DNA of 33,376 nt, from contig JAJCZT010000057.1 in the NCBI GenBank assembly GCA_029262255.1, positions 1 through 33,376 on the forward strand, written 5' to 3'. The notes under the pieces are model-generated. The model was not told the DNA's origin and ran no database searches. It saw only the letters and a program-made list of their open reading frames with translations. The position numbers were made by a program, and so were the translations under genes. Shown in pieces: positions 1-6,445 of this stretch (positions within the stretch are counted from its first letter, which is position 1; each line of letters begins with the position of its first letter). This DNA is from Deltaproteobacteria bacterium (lineage in GTDB: Bacteria; Desulfobacterota_D; UBA1144; Nemesobacterales; UBA2774).

Positions 1-365
1 TCTACATAGGCACGCCTCTTAGTAGGGTGTACTTTCACAGACTTCATGCCTGAGAGATCAATCATTAATCCGCCATCAGAGACAGCGTTACCCGCAATGT
101 TATGTCCCGCACCCTTAATAGACAAAAGGATGTTATTGTCGCGCGCGAAATTAACCGCCTGCACAACATCACTGGTTCCGGCGCACTGCACAATAAGACC
201 GGGTTTTTTGTCGACCATCGCATTCCAAATCGACCGTGCCTCGTCATATCCCGGGTCCCCGTTAAGCAGTACTTGGCCCTTGACTGCGGCTTTCAGTTCT
301 TCGACAGGATCTGAGGTAATATTCCCCACATCTCCATCTAAAGTGGTAACTTCGATATTAGACAT
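1..365 (-). CDS. FAD-binding oxidoreductase (berberine-bridge-enzyme-like), 5' part only
   Basis: This is the N-terminal 121 codons of a gene that runs off the left edge; it has no stop in the window and so is missing from the ORF track. I translated it by hand: it begins MSNIEVTTLDGDVG and contains VVQAVNFARDNNILLSIKGAGHNIAG at about residues 67-92. That is the PCMH-type FAD-binding fold of the BBE-like family. The His at about residue 88 in GAGHNIAG sits where family members attach FAD through 8-alpha-histidyl linkage. The start at 365 is preceded by GGAGG with a 5-nt gap; an in-frame ATG 12 nt upstream overlaps that Shine-Dalgarno and is less likely. It has its own promoter (416-444) and lies downstream of, but well separated from, the propeller lipoprotein gene. 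The substrate cannot be told from this half; the second flavin-linking Cys would lie outside the window. Confidence 0.85.
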   Translation of the reverse strand, partial: MSNIEVTTLDGDVGNITSDPVEELKAAVKGQVLLNGDPGYDEARSIWNAMVDKKPGLIVQCAGTSDVVQAVNFARDNNILLSIKGAGHNIAGNAVSDGGLMIDLSGMKSVKVHPTKRRAYV

Positions 366-415
366 AATTCCCTCCATAGTGAATAGATTAATTAGGTTTA
401 CCAATCCCAATTTTT

Positions 416-444
416 ATCATATAACATAATTGGATATATCTCAA
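416..444 (-). promoter_or_regulatory. Sigma70-type promoter for the flavin oxidoreductase
   Basis: On the minus strand TTGAGA is followed after 17 nt by TATGAT, each 5/6 to consensus. Transcription would start near 409, about 45 nt upstream of the chosen ATG. It lies in the 146-bp gap after the lipoprotein gene. Confidence 0.6.
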
Positions 445-511
445 TATGTTTTGTAGACTGCACTGCTCCCCGCCATTTCTGTAGGATTTCTAAAGTAATT
501 ACGTAGACAAA

Positions 512-2635
512 TTATTGTTGCGGAGGACCGATTAACGGGGTCCGAACCGGCTTTGCCAATCCAATAAACACAACAAGTTCATGACCGCCCGGGTTTTGTT
601 GTACAGCGAAAATCTCCCAGTTATTAGTTAGCCAAACATTTCCCGAAGGGTCGATCTGCACCCCGGTATTGCGTTTCAAACCGTCAAAGAAATAACCGCC
701 GTCTGGTGAAATGGGGTCTCCGGTCTCAAAACCGGGCGGGCAGTTCTCTTGAGCCGCACCGCATATCTGAGACACCGCACTGCCCTGGAAGTTCGCCACC
801 CACACATTGTCATTGCCGTCCACGGCTATCCCCCATGGGATCAGAAGACCGCCTCCTTTAAATGGCCCGATAGGTGTCCCGTCAGGTTCGATCATAGTGA
901 CTGAGGCATTAACGCCAGTGAAATTCGGATCCTCTGTTAGAACTATTATATCAAATAGTGTAGGGACTGTTGAACCGTCACACGGGATTTGAATTTCGCC
1001 GGAGTTAGAGACCCAAACGTTTCCGAGGGTATCGCTAGCTATGCCCATTGGCAGGAAAATCCCGGCATCGCTTGCGAGATCTCCAGTAACCGTCCGGATC
1101 AGGTTGCCGTCTTTATCAAAAGCAATAACGCTGTTACTTTCATTCCCGGTAACCCATGCATTCCCATCAACATCGATTGCAATATCAAACGGTTTTATTA
1201 CAAGAGAATTATCCATGTCGTCAAGCGGCTGCAATTTAAATGCCTGATTCGGATTACCCTTCGGGAACTGTGTCACGCTGTCGGTGCTACAACTGGCAAT
1301 CCAGATATTTCCATCTCTGTCTGATACGGTACCTTGCGGTTGCCTGAGAGTGTTTCCAGCCCCTTGAAAACCGCCGTGATCCTCTCCTATTTCGTTCCCC
1401 TGACTGTTTGGTGAAATAGGCGTGCCGTCAGATGCAAATTTTGAGACGGTCTGAGACAATTCTTCTATACTAAAAGGACAATTCGTACCCTGAAAACCGA
1501 AGTTGCCTACCCAGACATTTCCGTCCGGATCAAGCGTGATGCCGTAACCGGCGCCATATAGTCCGCCTCCCTGATAGGGCGCACCGGGAAAATCTTCACC
1601 CGTCGGCGTGAACTTAAGCAGGTGATCGTCCCCGCATACCCTGCCCTCAGGATCAAGGGGGTCTAATTGAAAGACGTAGTTGTTGCAAACCCAGGCGTTT
1701 CCATCCTTATCAAAAGCTATATTGCCCGGTCCATCGAGCTCTGAGCCGTTCCCCTGATATCTCAGCGCAAGCGTCCATGCGGTGAGCCCCGCGTCTGAAG
1801 TTAGCGCAGGCTCGTAAAGTATTTGCTCTTGTGACAATGCAAAAAGCTCTGTTACATTCTGCCAGGGGAAGTGGGCGATATTCACAGCAGCCCGAAGTGT
1901 ATTAACGGGTATAAACCCCTCAGGGGGAGTTGCCAGCTCAAACAGAGAATCGCAATTGCTTTCCGTACGGACGCAGGAGGCCAGCATGTTGGCAAGGGAA
2001 TTCAAAGTAGCGCGAGTCGAAGTGCTCCCCCCATTTGGAAAACTGTCGAGCACCCCTCCGATACCTCCGTTTGAAAGATCAACCAGATTCTGGGCGATTG
2101 CGGCTGCGTTCTGGAGGCCCGGATATGTTCCATCGATTCCACTTGGGGTAAAGAACTGAGCCATTGTGTAGGCTACAGCTACTGTTGTCCTCTCGTTGAT
2201 GACAATCTCGGACTCTACAGGCAACTGACCAAGGACTGTGGCAAGTTGAATAAGAGTTAAATTAGGCAAGTCTATGCGCTGGGAAAAATTAAGTAAATCC
2301 CTGTCTGCGGTAAGATACAAAACAGCGTTGGGATCTGACGGAGCAGTGTAGGAAATGCTGAAGAAACCGCTTGAATCACTTAGTGCACTACCCAATATCT
2401 CAACTCCCCGCACCGTTCCCGTTCTGTAAAGAGTTACCGTGGATAATTCGATAGGTTGAGTATCGCTCAAAACAAAACCGCTTATCTTCTCTGAGTTATC
2501 ATCTTCTGAGCAAGACAATAGAAGCCCCAAGGTTAGCAGAACAAACAACAGGGAAAATCGCAGGATTGACCGTTGAAAAGAACCAAAGATAAGAAAAGTT
2601 GCTACAAATAATGAGAGTCTATTTTTAATCATCAT
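512..2635 (-). CDS. Exported lipoprotein with Ig-like domain and seven-bladed NHL/Vgb-type beta-propeller
   Basis: 707 residues. The N-terminus is hydrophobic and ends in LGLLLSC, a lipobox with the lipidated Cys at 42, so it is probably anchored in the periplasm or outer membrane; the signal is unusually long. Residues 50-112 resemble a carboxypeptidase-regulatory/Ig-like domain (ISGFVLSDTQPIELSTVTLY). Residues 120-265 are mixed and unassigned, with two Cys (221, 228). From about 305 onward seven repeats of the form D-x-x-G-N-x-W-V-x-N occur (DKDGNAWVCNN, DPDGNVWVGNF, DRDGNIWIASC and four more), as expected for a seven-bladed streptogramin-lyase/NHL/SMP-30-like propeller. Function is unknown; such proteins are binding scaffolds or lyases, and no catalytic residue can be named here. 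GAGG lies just before the ATG. Apparently monocistronic. Confidence 0.82.
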   Translation of the reverse strand: MMIKNRLSLFVATFLIFGSFQRSILRFSLLFVLLTLGLLLSCSEDDNSEKISGFVLSDTQPIELSTVTLYRTGTVRGVEILGSALSDSSGFFSISYTAPSDPNAVLYLTADRDLLNFSQRIDLPNLTLIQLATVLGQLPVESEIVINERTTVAVAYTMAQFFTPSGIDGTYPGLQNAAAIAQNLVDLSNGGIGGVLDSFPNGGSTSTRATLNSLANMLASCVRTESNCDSLFELATPPEGFIPVNTLRAAVNIAHFPWQNVTELFALSQEQILYEPALTSDAGLTAWTLALRYQGNGSELDGPGNIAFDKDGNAWVCNNYVFQLDPLDPEGRVCGDDHLLKFTPTGEDFPGAPYQGGGLYGAGYGITLDPDGNVWVGNFGFQGTNCPFSIEELSQTVSKFASDGTPISPNSQGNEIGEDHGGFQGAGNTLRQPQGTVSDRDGNIWIASCSTDSVTQFPKGNPNQAFKLQPLDDMDNSLVIKPFDIAIDVDGNAWVTGNESNSVIAFDKDGNLIRTVTGDLASDAGIFLPMGIASDTLGNVWVSNSGEIQIPCDGSTVPTLFDIIVLTEDPNFTGVNASVTMIEPDGTPIGPFKGGGLLIPWGIAVDGNDNVWVANFQGSAVSQICGAAQENCPPGFETGDPISPDGGYFFDGLKRNTGVQIDPSGNVWLTNNWEIFAVQQNPGGHELVVFIGLAKPVRTPLIGPPQQ

Positions 2636-2679
2636 CTTACATCCTCTTTAAATGGTATATTTGTGAATTGGTTAGCAAA

Positions 2680-2709
2680 ATCCTATCACAAGTTCGAAAT
2701 ATATTTCAA
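2680..2709 (-). promoter_or_regulatory. Possible promoter for the propeller lipoprotein
   Basis: Minus strand TTGAAA, 18-nt spacer, TAGGAT. The -35 is good and the -10 is 4/6. It lies 45-75 nt upstream of the ATG at 2635. Assigned by eye only. Confidence 0.35.
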
Positions 2710-2905
2710 GAGTGCATAAAAGAACACTTGTTCGGTATTTTTTGAGTTAGAACTAAACTATAAGCTGTCTATTACGTTGAATTTAACACGTTACAATTTC
2801 CACAATTTATAGATATTATAACGATCTCTTACAAAAACCCCACCAAATCCATAATAACTTATATAGACCACTCTGATGTCGGTTTTAAAGACTTTGTGTT
2901 TTCTA

Positions 2906-2955
2906 AAAGAAGGGATAAAAATTAGTGGTATTGTGACCACATCGTAAGGGTGATG
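2906..2955 (+). repeat. Direct repeat copy 1 flanking the IPTL-CTERM gene
   Basis: Fifty bases starting aaagaagggataaaaattag, identical at 49 of 50 positions to 4477-4526. Weaker similarity continues on both sides (for example ATTAACT then GAA..TT.TTG on the right), so the full unit may be about 100-120 bp. In this copy the right arm of the hairpin seen in copy 2 has diverged: GATG is followed by cactctat instead of tggtcacaat. Confidence 0.85.
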
Positions 2956-3008
2956 CACTCTATATTAACTGGCTGGAATTATTGACTATTTGTCCTACTA
3001 CATATTAC

Positions 3009-3058
3009 AAAAAAGGGAGCTTGATGCCTATAGTTTTTTGAAATTTTATACTGCTCCC
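3009..3058 (-). terminator. Orphan terminator-like hairpin, leftward
   Basis: Read on the minus strand, GGGAGC and GCTCCC arms are separated by 32 nt and followed by TTTTTTGT. The arm plus T-tract (GCTCCCTTTTTTGT) is the same as in the terminator at 4412-4433, but inverted. No minus-strand gene lies upstream for it to serve, and the loop is too long for an efficient terminator, so it may be a displaced or interrupted copy. Confidence 0.35.
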
Positions 3059-3236
3059 CATTAAGAAGCTAGTAGAGTTAAGCTAGTAAAAACTCAATAC
3101 GGGTACCTTCATTCTGCACATGGGTACCGCATACCGATTCAGGTGGAAGAGGAATATTGCAAAAATCGTGCTTCATATTTAAACGCTGTTGGAATAAAAG
3201 GGTGCTGAAAATAATCTATAAAATATTTTTCAATTA

Positions 3237-3245
3237 TGATATAAT
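3237..3245 (+). promoter_or_regulatory. Extended -10 promoter for the YVTN/IPTL gene
   Basis: TGATATAAT is a perfect TATAAT with the extended TGn element. No good -35 lies 16-18 nt upstream. Transcription would start near 3252, giving a leader of about 48 nt. Confidence 0.45.
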
Positions 3246-3299
3246 GTTTTAAGTTAGTGATAAATACGGCCTAGCATTTGTCTTTAATGGGGGATAGAC

Positions 3300-4379
3300 A
3301 TGAGAAATTACCTTTTAGTCTCAATATTAGTTCTAGGTTTTGCTACGTCAGCGCTAGCACAGCCCATTGCCTACATCGGGGGACGGGACGAAAACATAAT
3401 TTCTGTAATAAATGTTTCCACGAATCAAGTGATTTCGATATTCGAATCCCCGTTACCAGGTTCCCTGGAAGGTTCAACCGTATCTCCTGACAATAAATTC
3501 ATTTACTATACAGGAAACGGAGCAATTATTAAGATCGACACATCCAATAACAGTATTGTAAACCAGACAACCCTACCCAATAATACGTTCGCAATACAGA
3601 TATCCCCGGACGGCAACACTCTTTATACCGCTGACGTATTAGCGAACACAGTTACCGTGCTAAACGCCGTGGATCTGTCGGTTATCACTACCATACCCGT
3701 AGACACCAATCCCCAGGCAATCACCATCACACCTAACGGAAGCAAAGTATATACCGCGAATCTTAACAACGCCTCGGTCTCGATAATCGATACAGCCACA
3801 AATACACTTATTACGACAATCAACCCTCCGGGGGCATCAGGTACGCGCGGTATCTGCGCACACCCGGGTGGGCAGTTTGTGTATGTCGCAAACGCCTTTA
3901 GCAATAATATCTCTGTGATAGACACGGCAATAGACACCGTCGTAGATACAATCGCATTAGGAAACTCGGTTAACAGCATTGCGTTCACTCCAGACGGCGC
4001 CTTTGCCTATACAGCTAACGGTACTGATCAAAGCTCCTCAGTTATTCGAATTTCAGATAATACCGTTGTTGATACTATAGACAACGGAGGTCAATCACTC
4101 GCATGGGGTGTGGATGTAACACCTGACGGGGAGTTTGTATATGTAACCAATGTACTTTCCGACTCTGTAAGCGTGATGAGAACGTCGGATAATACCCTTA
4201 TCGATGTAATAACCCAGAAGATATTCGACGGTCCGATTGCAAGAGGGAGGTTCATTGTCAACGCTCCTCCACCACAATTCCAAATACCTACACTCAGTTG
4301 GTGGGGTCTCCTAGCTATGGCGGGAATTTTGGGCATAGTAGGATTTATGGTTATGAGAAGAAGGAAAGTAACTGCTTAA
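3300..4379 (+). CDS. Secreted YVTN-family beta-propeller protein with IPTL-CTERM sorting signal
   Basis: 359 residues. A Sec signal peptide (MRNYLLVSILVLGFATSALAQP) is followed by repeated units such as SPDGNTLYTADVLANTVTVLN and TPNGSKVYTANLNNASVSIID. This is the YVTN/YncE-like pattern of a seven-bladed propeller. The last 31 residues are IPTLSWWGLL, a hydrophobic helix and the basic tail MRRRKVTA. That is the IPTL-CTERM tripartite signal, related to PEP-CTERM and taken to direct exosortase-like sorting to the surface or extracellular matrix. No exosortase-like gene is in this window. GGGGG precedes the ATG. The gene stands alone between direct repeats (2906 and 4477), and a strong terminator follows. 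The propeller may bind partners; no enzyme activity is evident. Confidence 0.88.
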   Translation: MRNYLLVSILVLGFATSALAQPIAYIGGRDENIISVINVSTNQVISIFESPLPGSLEGSTVSPDNKFIYYTGNGAIIKIDTSNNSIVNQTTLPNNTFAIQISPDGNTLYTADVLANTVTVLNAVDLSVITTIPVDTNPQAITITPNGSKVYTANLNNASVSIIDTATNTLITTINPPGASGTRGICAHPGGQFVYVANAFSNNISVIDTAIDTVVDTIALGNSVNSIAFTPDGAFAYTANGTDQSSSVIRISDNTVVDTIDNGGQSLAWGVDVTPDGEFVYVTNVLSDSVSVMRTSDNTLIDVITQKIFDGPIARGRFIVNAPPPQFQIPTLSWWGLLAMAGILGIVGFMVMRRRKVTA

Positions 4380-4411
4380 ATCTAAAAATACTTCAATTTA
4401 AATACTTCAAG

Positions 4412-4433
4412 GGGAGCTTCGGCTCCCTTTTTT
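4412..4433 (+). terminator. Rho-independent terminator of the YVTN/IPTL gene
   Basis: GGGAGC-TTCG-GCTCCC followed by six T. A textbook UUCG tetraloop hairpin 32 nt after the stop codon. Confidence 0.9.
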
Positions 4434-4476
4434 GTTAAACTCGATTTAAGCTTCTATATGTTTTCCTAACACTAGT

Positions 4477-4526
4477 AAAGAAGGGATAAAAATTAGTGGT
4501 ATTGTGACCACATCTTAAGGGTGATG
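4477..4526 (+). repeat. Direct repeat copy 2 flanking the IPTL-CTERM gene
   Basis: 49/50 identical to 2906-2955 and in the same orientation, 1,571 bp apart. It lies between the terminator of the YVTN gene and the stop codon of the convergent methyltransferase gene. Confidence 0.85.
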
Positions 4527-4536
4527 TGGTCACAAT
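4501..4536. repeat. Perfect 14-bp inverted repeat (hairpin) within copy 2
   Basis: attgtgaccacatc, an 8-nt loop (ttaagggt), then gatgtggtcacaat: all 14 arm positions pair. No T-tract follows on either strand, so it is not a standard terminator. It could be a recombination or protein-binding site, a REP-like element, or an RNA 3' stabiliser for the methyltransferase transcript. Confidence 0.75.
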
Positions 4537-4557
4537 TAACTTGTAGAAATTGTTGGC

Positions 4558-5409
4558 TTATTTTTTTGCCATAATAAACCAGGTACTCGAAGGAAGATAC
4601 ACGCCGTCTGCTCTTTCATGTTTTTTAAATGAACTCTCCATATCCTCACGAATTGTAGGGAGTTTCTCCTGTCCAAGCTCCGCAGCTTCCCGGATTATTT
4701 CCCCTGAAGGGCCGACTAATATTTGAAAGTCTATCGCTTCCTCCATGCTGGTACCTATAGGTATATCCGCATCGTTTCGTTCAAAGAGCACAATATTCTC
4801 AAATCCCGCCGCATTCATCATCGCCCTGGTAGTTTCTTCATCCGCTAATGCAAAAGGACCCGGGCCGCAGGTTTGCGCGCTTTCACCCGGAGGCGGCAGA
4901 TGTTTCAATGCAATGTCTTTTCCCATGCCCCAGCACGGATTATCGGCTATTGTTCTCCAGACAATCATGCATAGCTTACCGCCGGGTTTTAGCGTTTTAT
5001 GGGCGTTTTTGAGGGCGTAAACAATATTTTGGAAAAACATTACTCCAAAGCGCGAATAAACTACGTCGTAGTAATTCTCAGGGAGCTCGTAAGTTTGGGC
5101 ATCGCCCAGAACAAACTTTACATTCTCAAGCCCGGCTTCATCTCTCTCCTTATTGGCTATATCTAAAAATGCCTGGGTGCAATCAAGTCCTAATACCTCA
5201 CCCTCAGGGCCAACTAGTCTGCCGATATCAAGGCACGTTTCACCATAGCCGCAGCCTATATCCAAGACCTTGTCGCCCGGTTGAATTTGAAAGTAAGCAT
5301 GCGCCATTCCACTATGCACAGCTCCGTTTCCGGATAGTATATGACGAAACGTATTCCATTTTGGAACTAGTATTTCATTCCAACAGTTAATAAAATCATT
5401 ATTGTCCAT
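4558..5409 (-). CDS. Class I SAM-dependent methyltransferase
   Basis: 283 residues from the chosen ATG. The ORF-track start at 5427 is a TTG inside the Shine-Dalgarno (GGAGGGAG), so the ATG at 5409 is preferred. The Rossmann methyltransferase core is clear: motif I VLDIGCGYGETCLDIG at about residues 47-62, an acidic loop (LGLDCTQAFLDIA), motif II-like FVLGDAQTYELPENYYDVVYSRFGVMFF and motif III-like LKPGGKLCMIVWR. It resembles UbiE/Methyltransf_11/25 proteins that act on small molecules. The substrate cannot be assigned. The gene is convergent with the YVTN propeller gene and divergent from the exported protein at 5619. Repeat copy 2 ends just past its stop codon. Confidence 0.82.
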   Translation of the reverse strand: MDNNDFINCWNEILVPKWNTFRHILSGNGAVHSGMAHAYFQIQPGDKVLDIGCGYGETCLDIGRLVGPEGEVLGLDCTQAFLDIANKERDEAGLENVKFVLGDAQTYELPENYYDVVYSRFGVMFFQNIVYALKNAHKTLKPGGKLCMIVWRTIADNPCWGMGKDIALKHLPPPGESAQTCGPGPFALADEETTRAMMNAAGFENIVLFERNDADIPIGTSMEEAIDFQILVGPSGEIIREAAELGQEKLPTIREDMESSFKKHERADGVYLPSSTWFIMAKK

Positions 5410-5441
5410 TATTGTTTCTCCCTCCAATTATTATAGATTAT

Positions 5442-5470
5442 ATATCAATCTATTGTGACCCTTTTGTCAA
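5442..5470 (-). promoter_or_regulatory. Likely promoter of the methyltransferase gene
   Basis: A perfect TTGACA on the minus strand with TGATAT 17 nt downstream; a better TATAAT lies at 22 nt. The spacer contains GGTCACAAT, the same 9-mer that forms the arm of the hairpin at 4501-4536. Confidence 0.45.
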
Positions 5471-5546
5471 GATGCTTTTGATAGCTTAATTCTACAAGCT
5501 TCTTAAGGGGGAGCGGTATAGTTCTCATATCTTAATACAGTCTTCA

Positions 5547-5578
5547 TGATAGTCAGATAAGATGACTATCAGTTTTTT
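5547..5578 (+). terminator. Terminator-like hairpin in the leader of the small exported protein
   Basis: TGATAGTCA, 7-nt loop, TGACTATCA, then G and six T. It has the shape of an intrinsic terminator but lies upstream of the 5619 gene, where no rightward gene needs termination. It may be an attenuator, or the 3' end of a short transcript from the divergent region. Confidence 0.45.
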
Positions 5579-5618
5579 CTAAATCTACTGAGATCGATCT
5601 CGTTTGGAGGTTATAACT

Positions 5619-6134
5619 ATGTATAAATACTGTTTAATTACGGGGTTGGCTGTTGTCATGTCGGTGCTTCTAAATCCCGGCTATTCCCTTTGTCAAAGCG
5701 CTGACTCTGAGGTAAATACTTTAAAGGGTCTTCAGGGTATTGGGGTTGCTGTTGAAGGCATAGACGCTGATGCAGCGGCAGATGGGCTTAATAAAGCTAA
5801 ATTGCTTTCTGCAGTTACCCAAAAACTGAAAAAGGCTAAAATAAAGGTCTTTACTAGTATGGAGCTGCAAACGGTTAGCGGTCAGCCTACTCTGGTAGTG
5901 AATATAAATGCCATAAAGCAGCCTGGCCCTATATATATTTTTACAACCGCTTTGGATCTTAATCAGATTGTACTACTCTCAAGAAATAAAGGACTCACAT
6001 CTGTATCTCCTACCTGGTCGGTTTTAACTACGGGCGGATCATTGCCGGGGGACTTAACAGACAATGTCCAATCTTCCCTTGACCCAATGCTCGATAGCTT
6101 TATTGCGGATTACAAGAAAGCCAATATCAAATAA
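5619..6134 (+). CDS. Exported protein of unknown function, 171 aa
   Basis: The start was moved from the track's TTG (5604) to the ATG at 5619, since GGAGG lies 8 nt before it. Residues 1-26 form a signal peptide (CLITGLAVVMSVLLNPGYSLCQS). The mature part has LKGLQGIGVAVEGIDADAAADGLNKAKLLSAVTQKLKKAKIKVF, then a central GQPTLVVNINAI strand, and ends with a helix (LDPMLDSFIADYKKAN). I associate this pattern with a widespread but uncharacterised family of small exported proteins in Gram-negative bacteria; I cannot give a Pfam name. No lipobox is seen. It stands alone, with a hairpin in its leader and another after its stop. Confidence 0.75.
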   Translation: MYKYCLITGLAVVMSVLLNPGYSLCQSADSEVNTLKGLQGIGVAVEGIDADAAADGLNKAKLLSAVTQKLKKAKIKVFTSMELQTVSGQPTLVVNINAIKQPGPIYIFTTALDLNQIVLLSRNKGLTSVSPTWSVLTTGGSLPGDLTDNVQSSLDPMLDSFIADYKKANIK

Positions 6135-6445
6135 TCACTTTTATTAATCTATATTGGTTCTTCTTAGATAATAAAATCTATAAAAAAAGGGGTGGGCCGT
6201 TTAGGACTCACCCCTTTAAAGAGCACGGAGTTGATAGGGTATGCTCAACATAATATTCCCTGATTGTTAATCCTATGTTAGATTTAAATTAAGAGGGTGT
6301 AAATTCGTATTTTTTCTAATAATACATAAATACCTCTTTATTAATTGCGTGAGATAATGTTTTTATCGCCTTCGGGCGACAGGCAAGTCAGAATATATAG
6401 ATTCTACTTCCTCATACTAACCAGGAGCCTTTGTTTCTTATAAAA
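6135..6445. other. 311-bp intergenic region before the metallo-hydrolase gene
   Basis: Contains the terminator at 6186-6217, an AT-rich stretch that probably holds the promoter, and a small TCGCC-TTCG-GGCGA hairpin (6366-6379) in the likely leader. No ORF or RNA gene is recognisable. Confidence 0.5.
6186..6217. terminator. Hairpin terminator after the 171-aa exported protein
   Basis: AAAGGGGTG and CACCCCTTT arms around a 14-nt loop, with A's before and T's within the right arm. It could act in either direction. The T-tract is short. Confidence 0.5.

Larger units (their letters stand above)
2636..3299. other. 664-bp AT-rich intergenic region with repeat copy 1 and an orphan hairpin
   Basis: No convincing gene in any frame. 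It holds the leftward promoter of the lipoprotein gene, repeat copy 1 (2906-2955) and a minus-strand terminator-like hairpin (3009-3058). It also has two short direct repeats: AAGCTAGTA at 3066 and 3080 (14-bp period) and GGGTACC at 3101 and 3122 (21-bp period). An extended -10 for the rightward gene lies at 3237-3245. The contents look like debris of rearrangement around the IPTL-CTERM gene. Confidence 0.6.

Noticed and set aside
46-429. 127-aa plus-strand ORF at the left edge
   Set aside because: The opposite strand encodes a clear FAD-binding domain; this ORF also crosses that gene's promoter.
3066-3128. AAGCTAGTA and GGGTACC repeats as possible iterons or a CRISPR-like array
   Set aside because: Only two copies of each, with different periods and no replication or Cas gene near.
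3623-3988. 121-aa minus-strand ORF inside the YVTN gene
   Set aside because: Antisense of the repetitive propeller codons; no ribosome-binding site.
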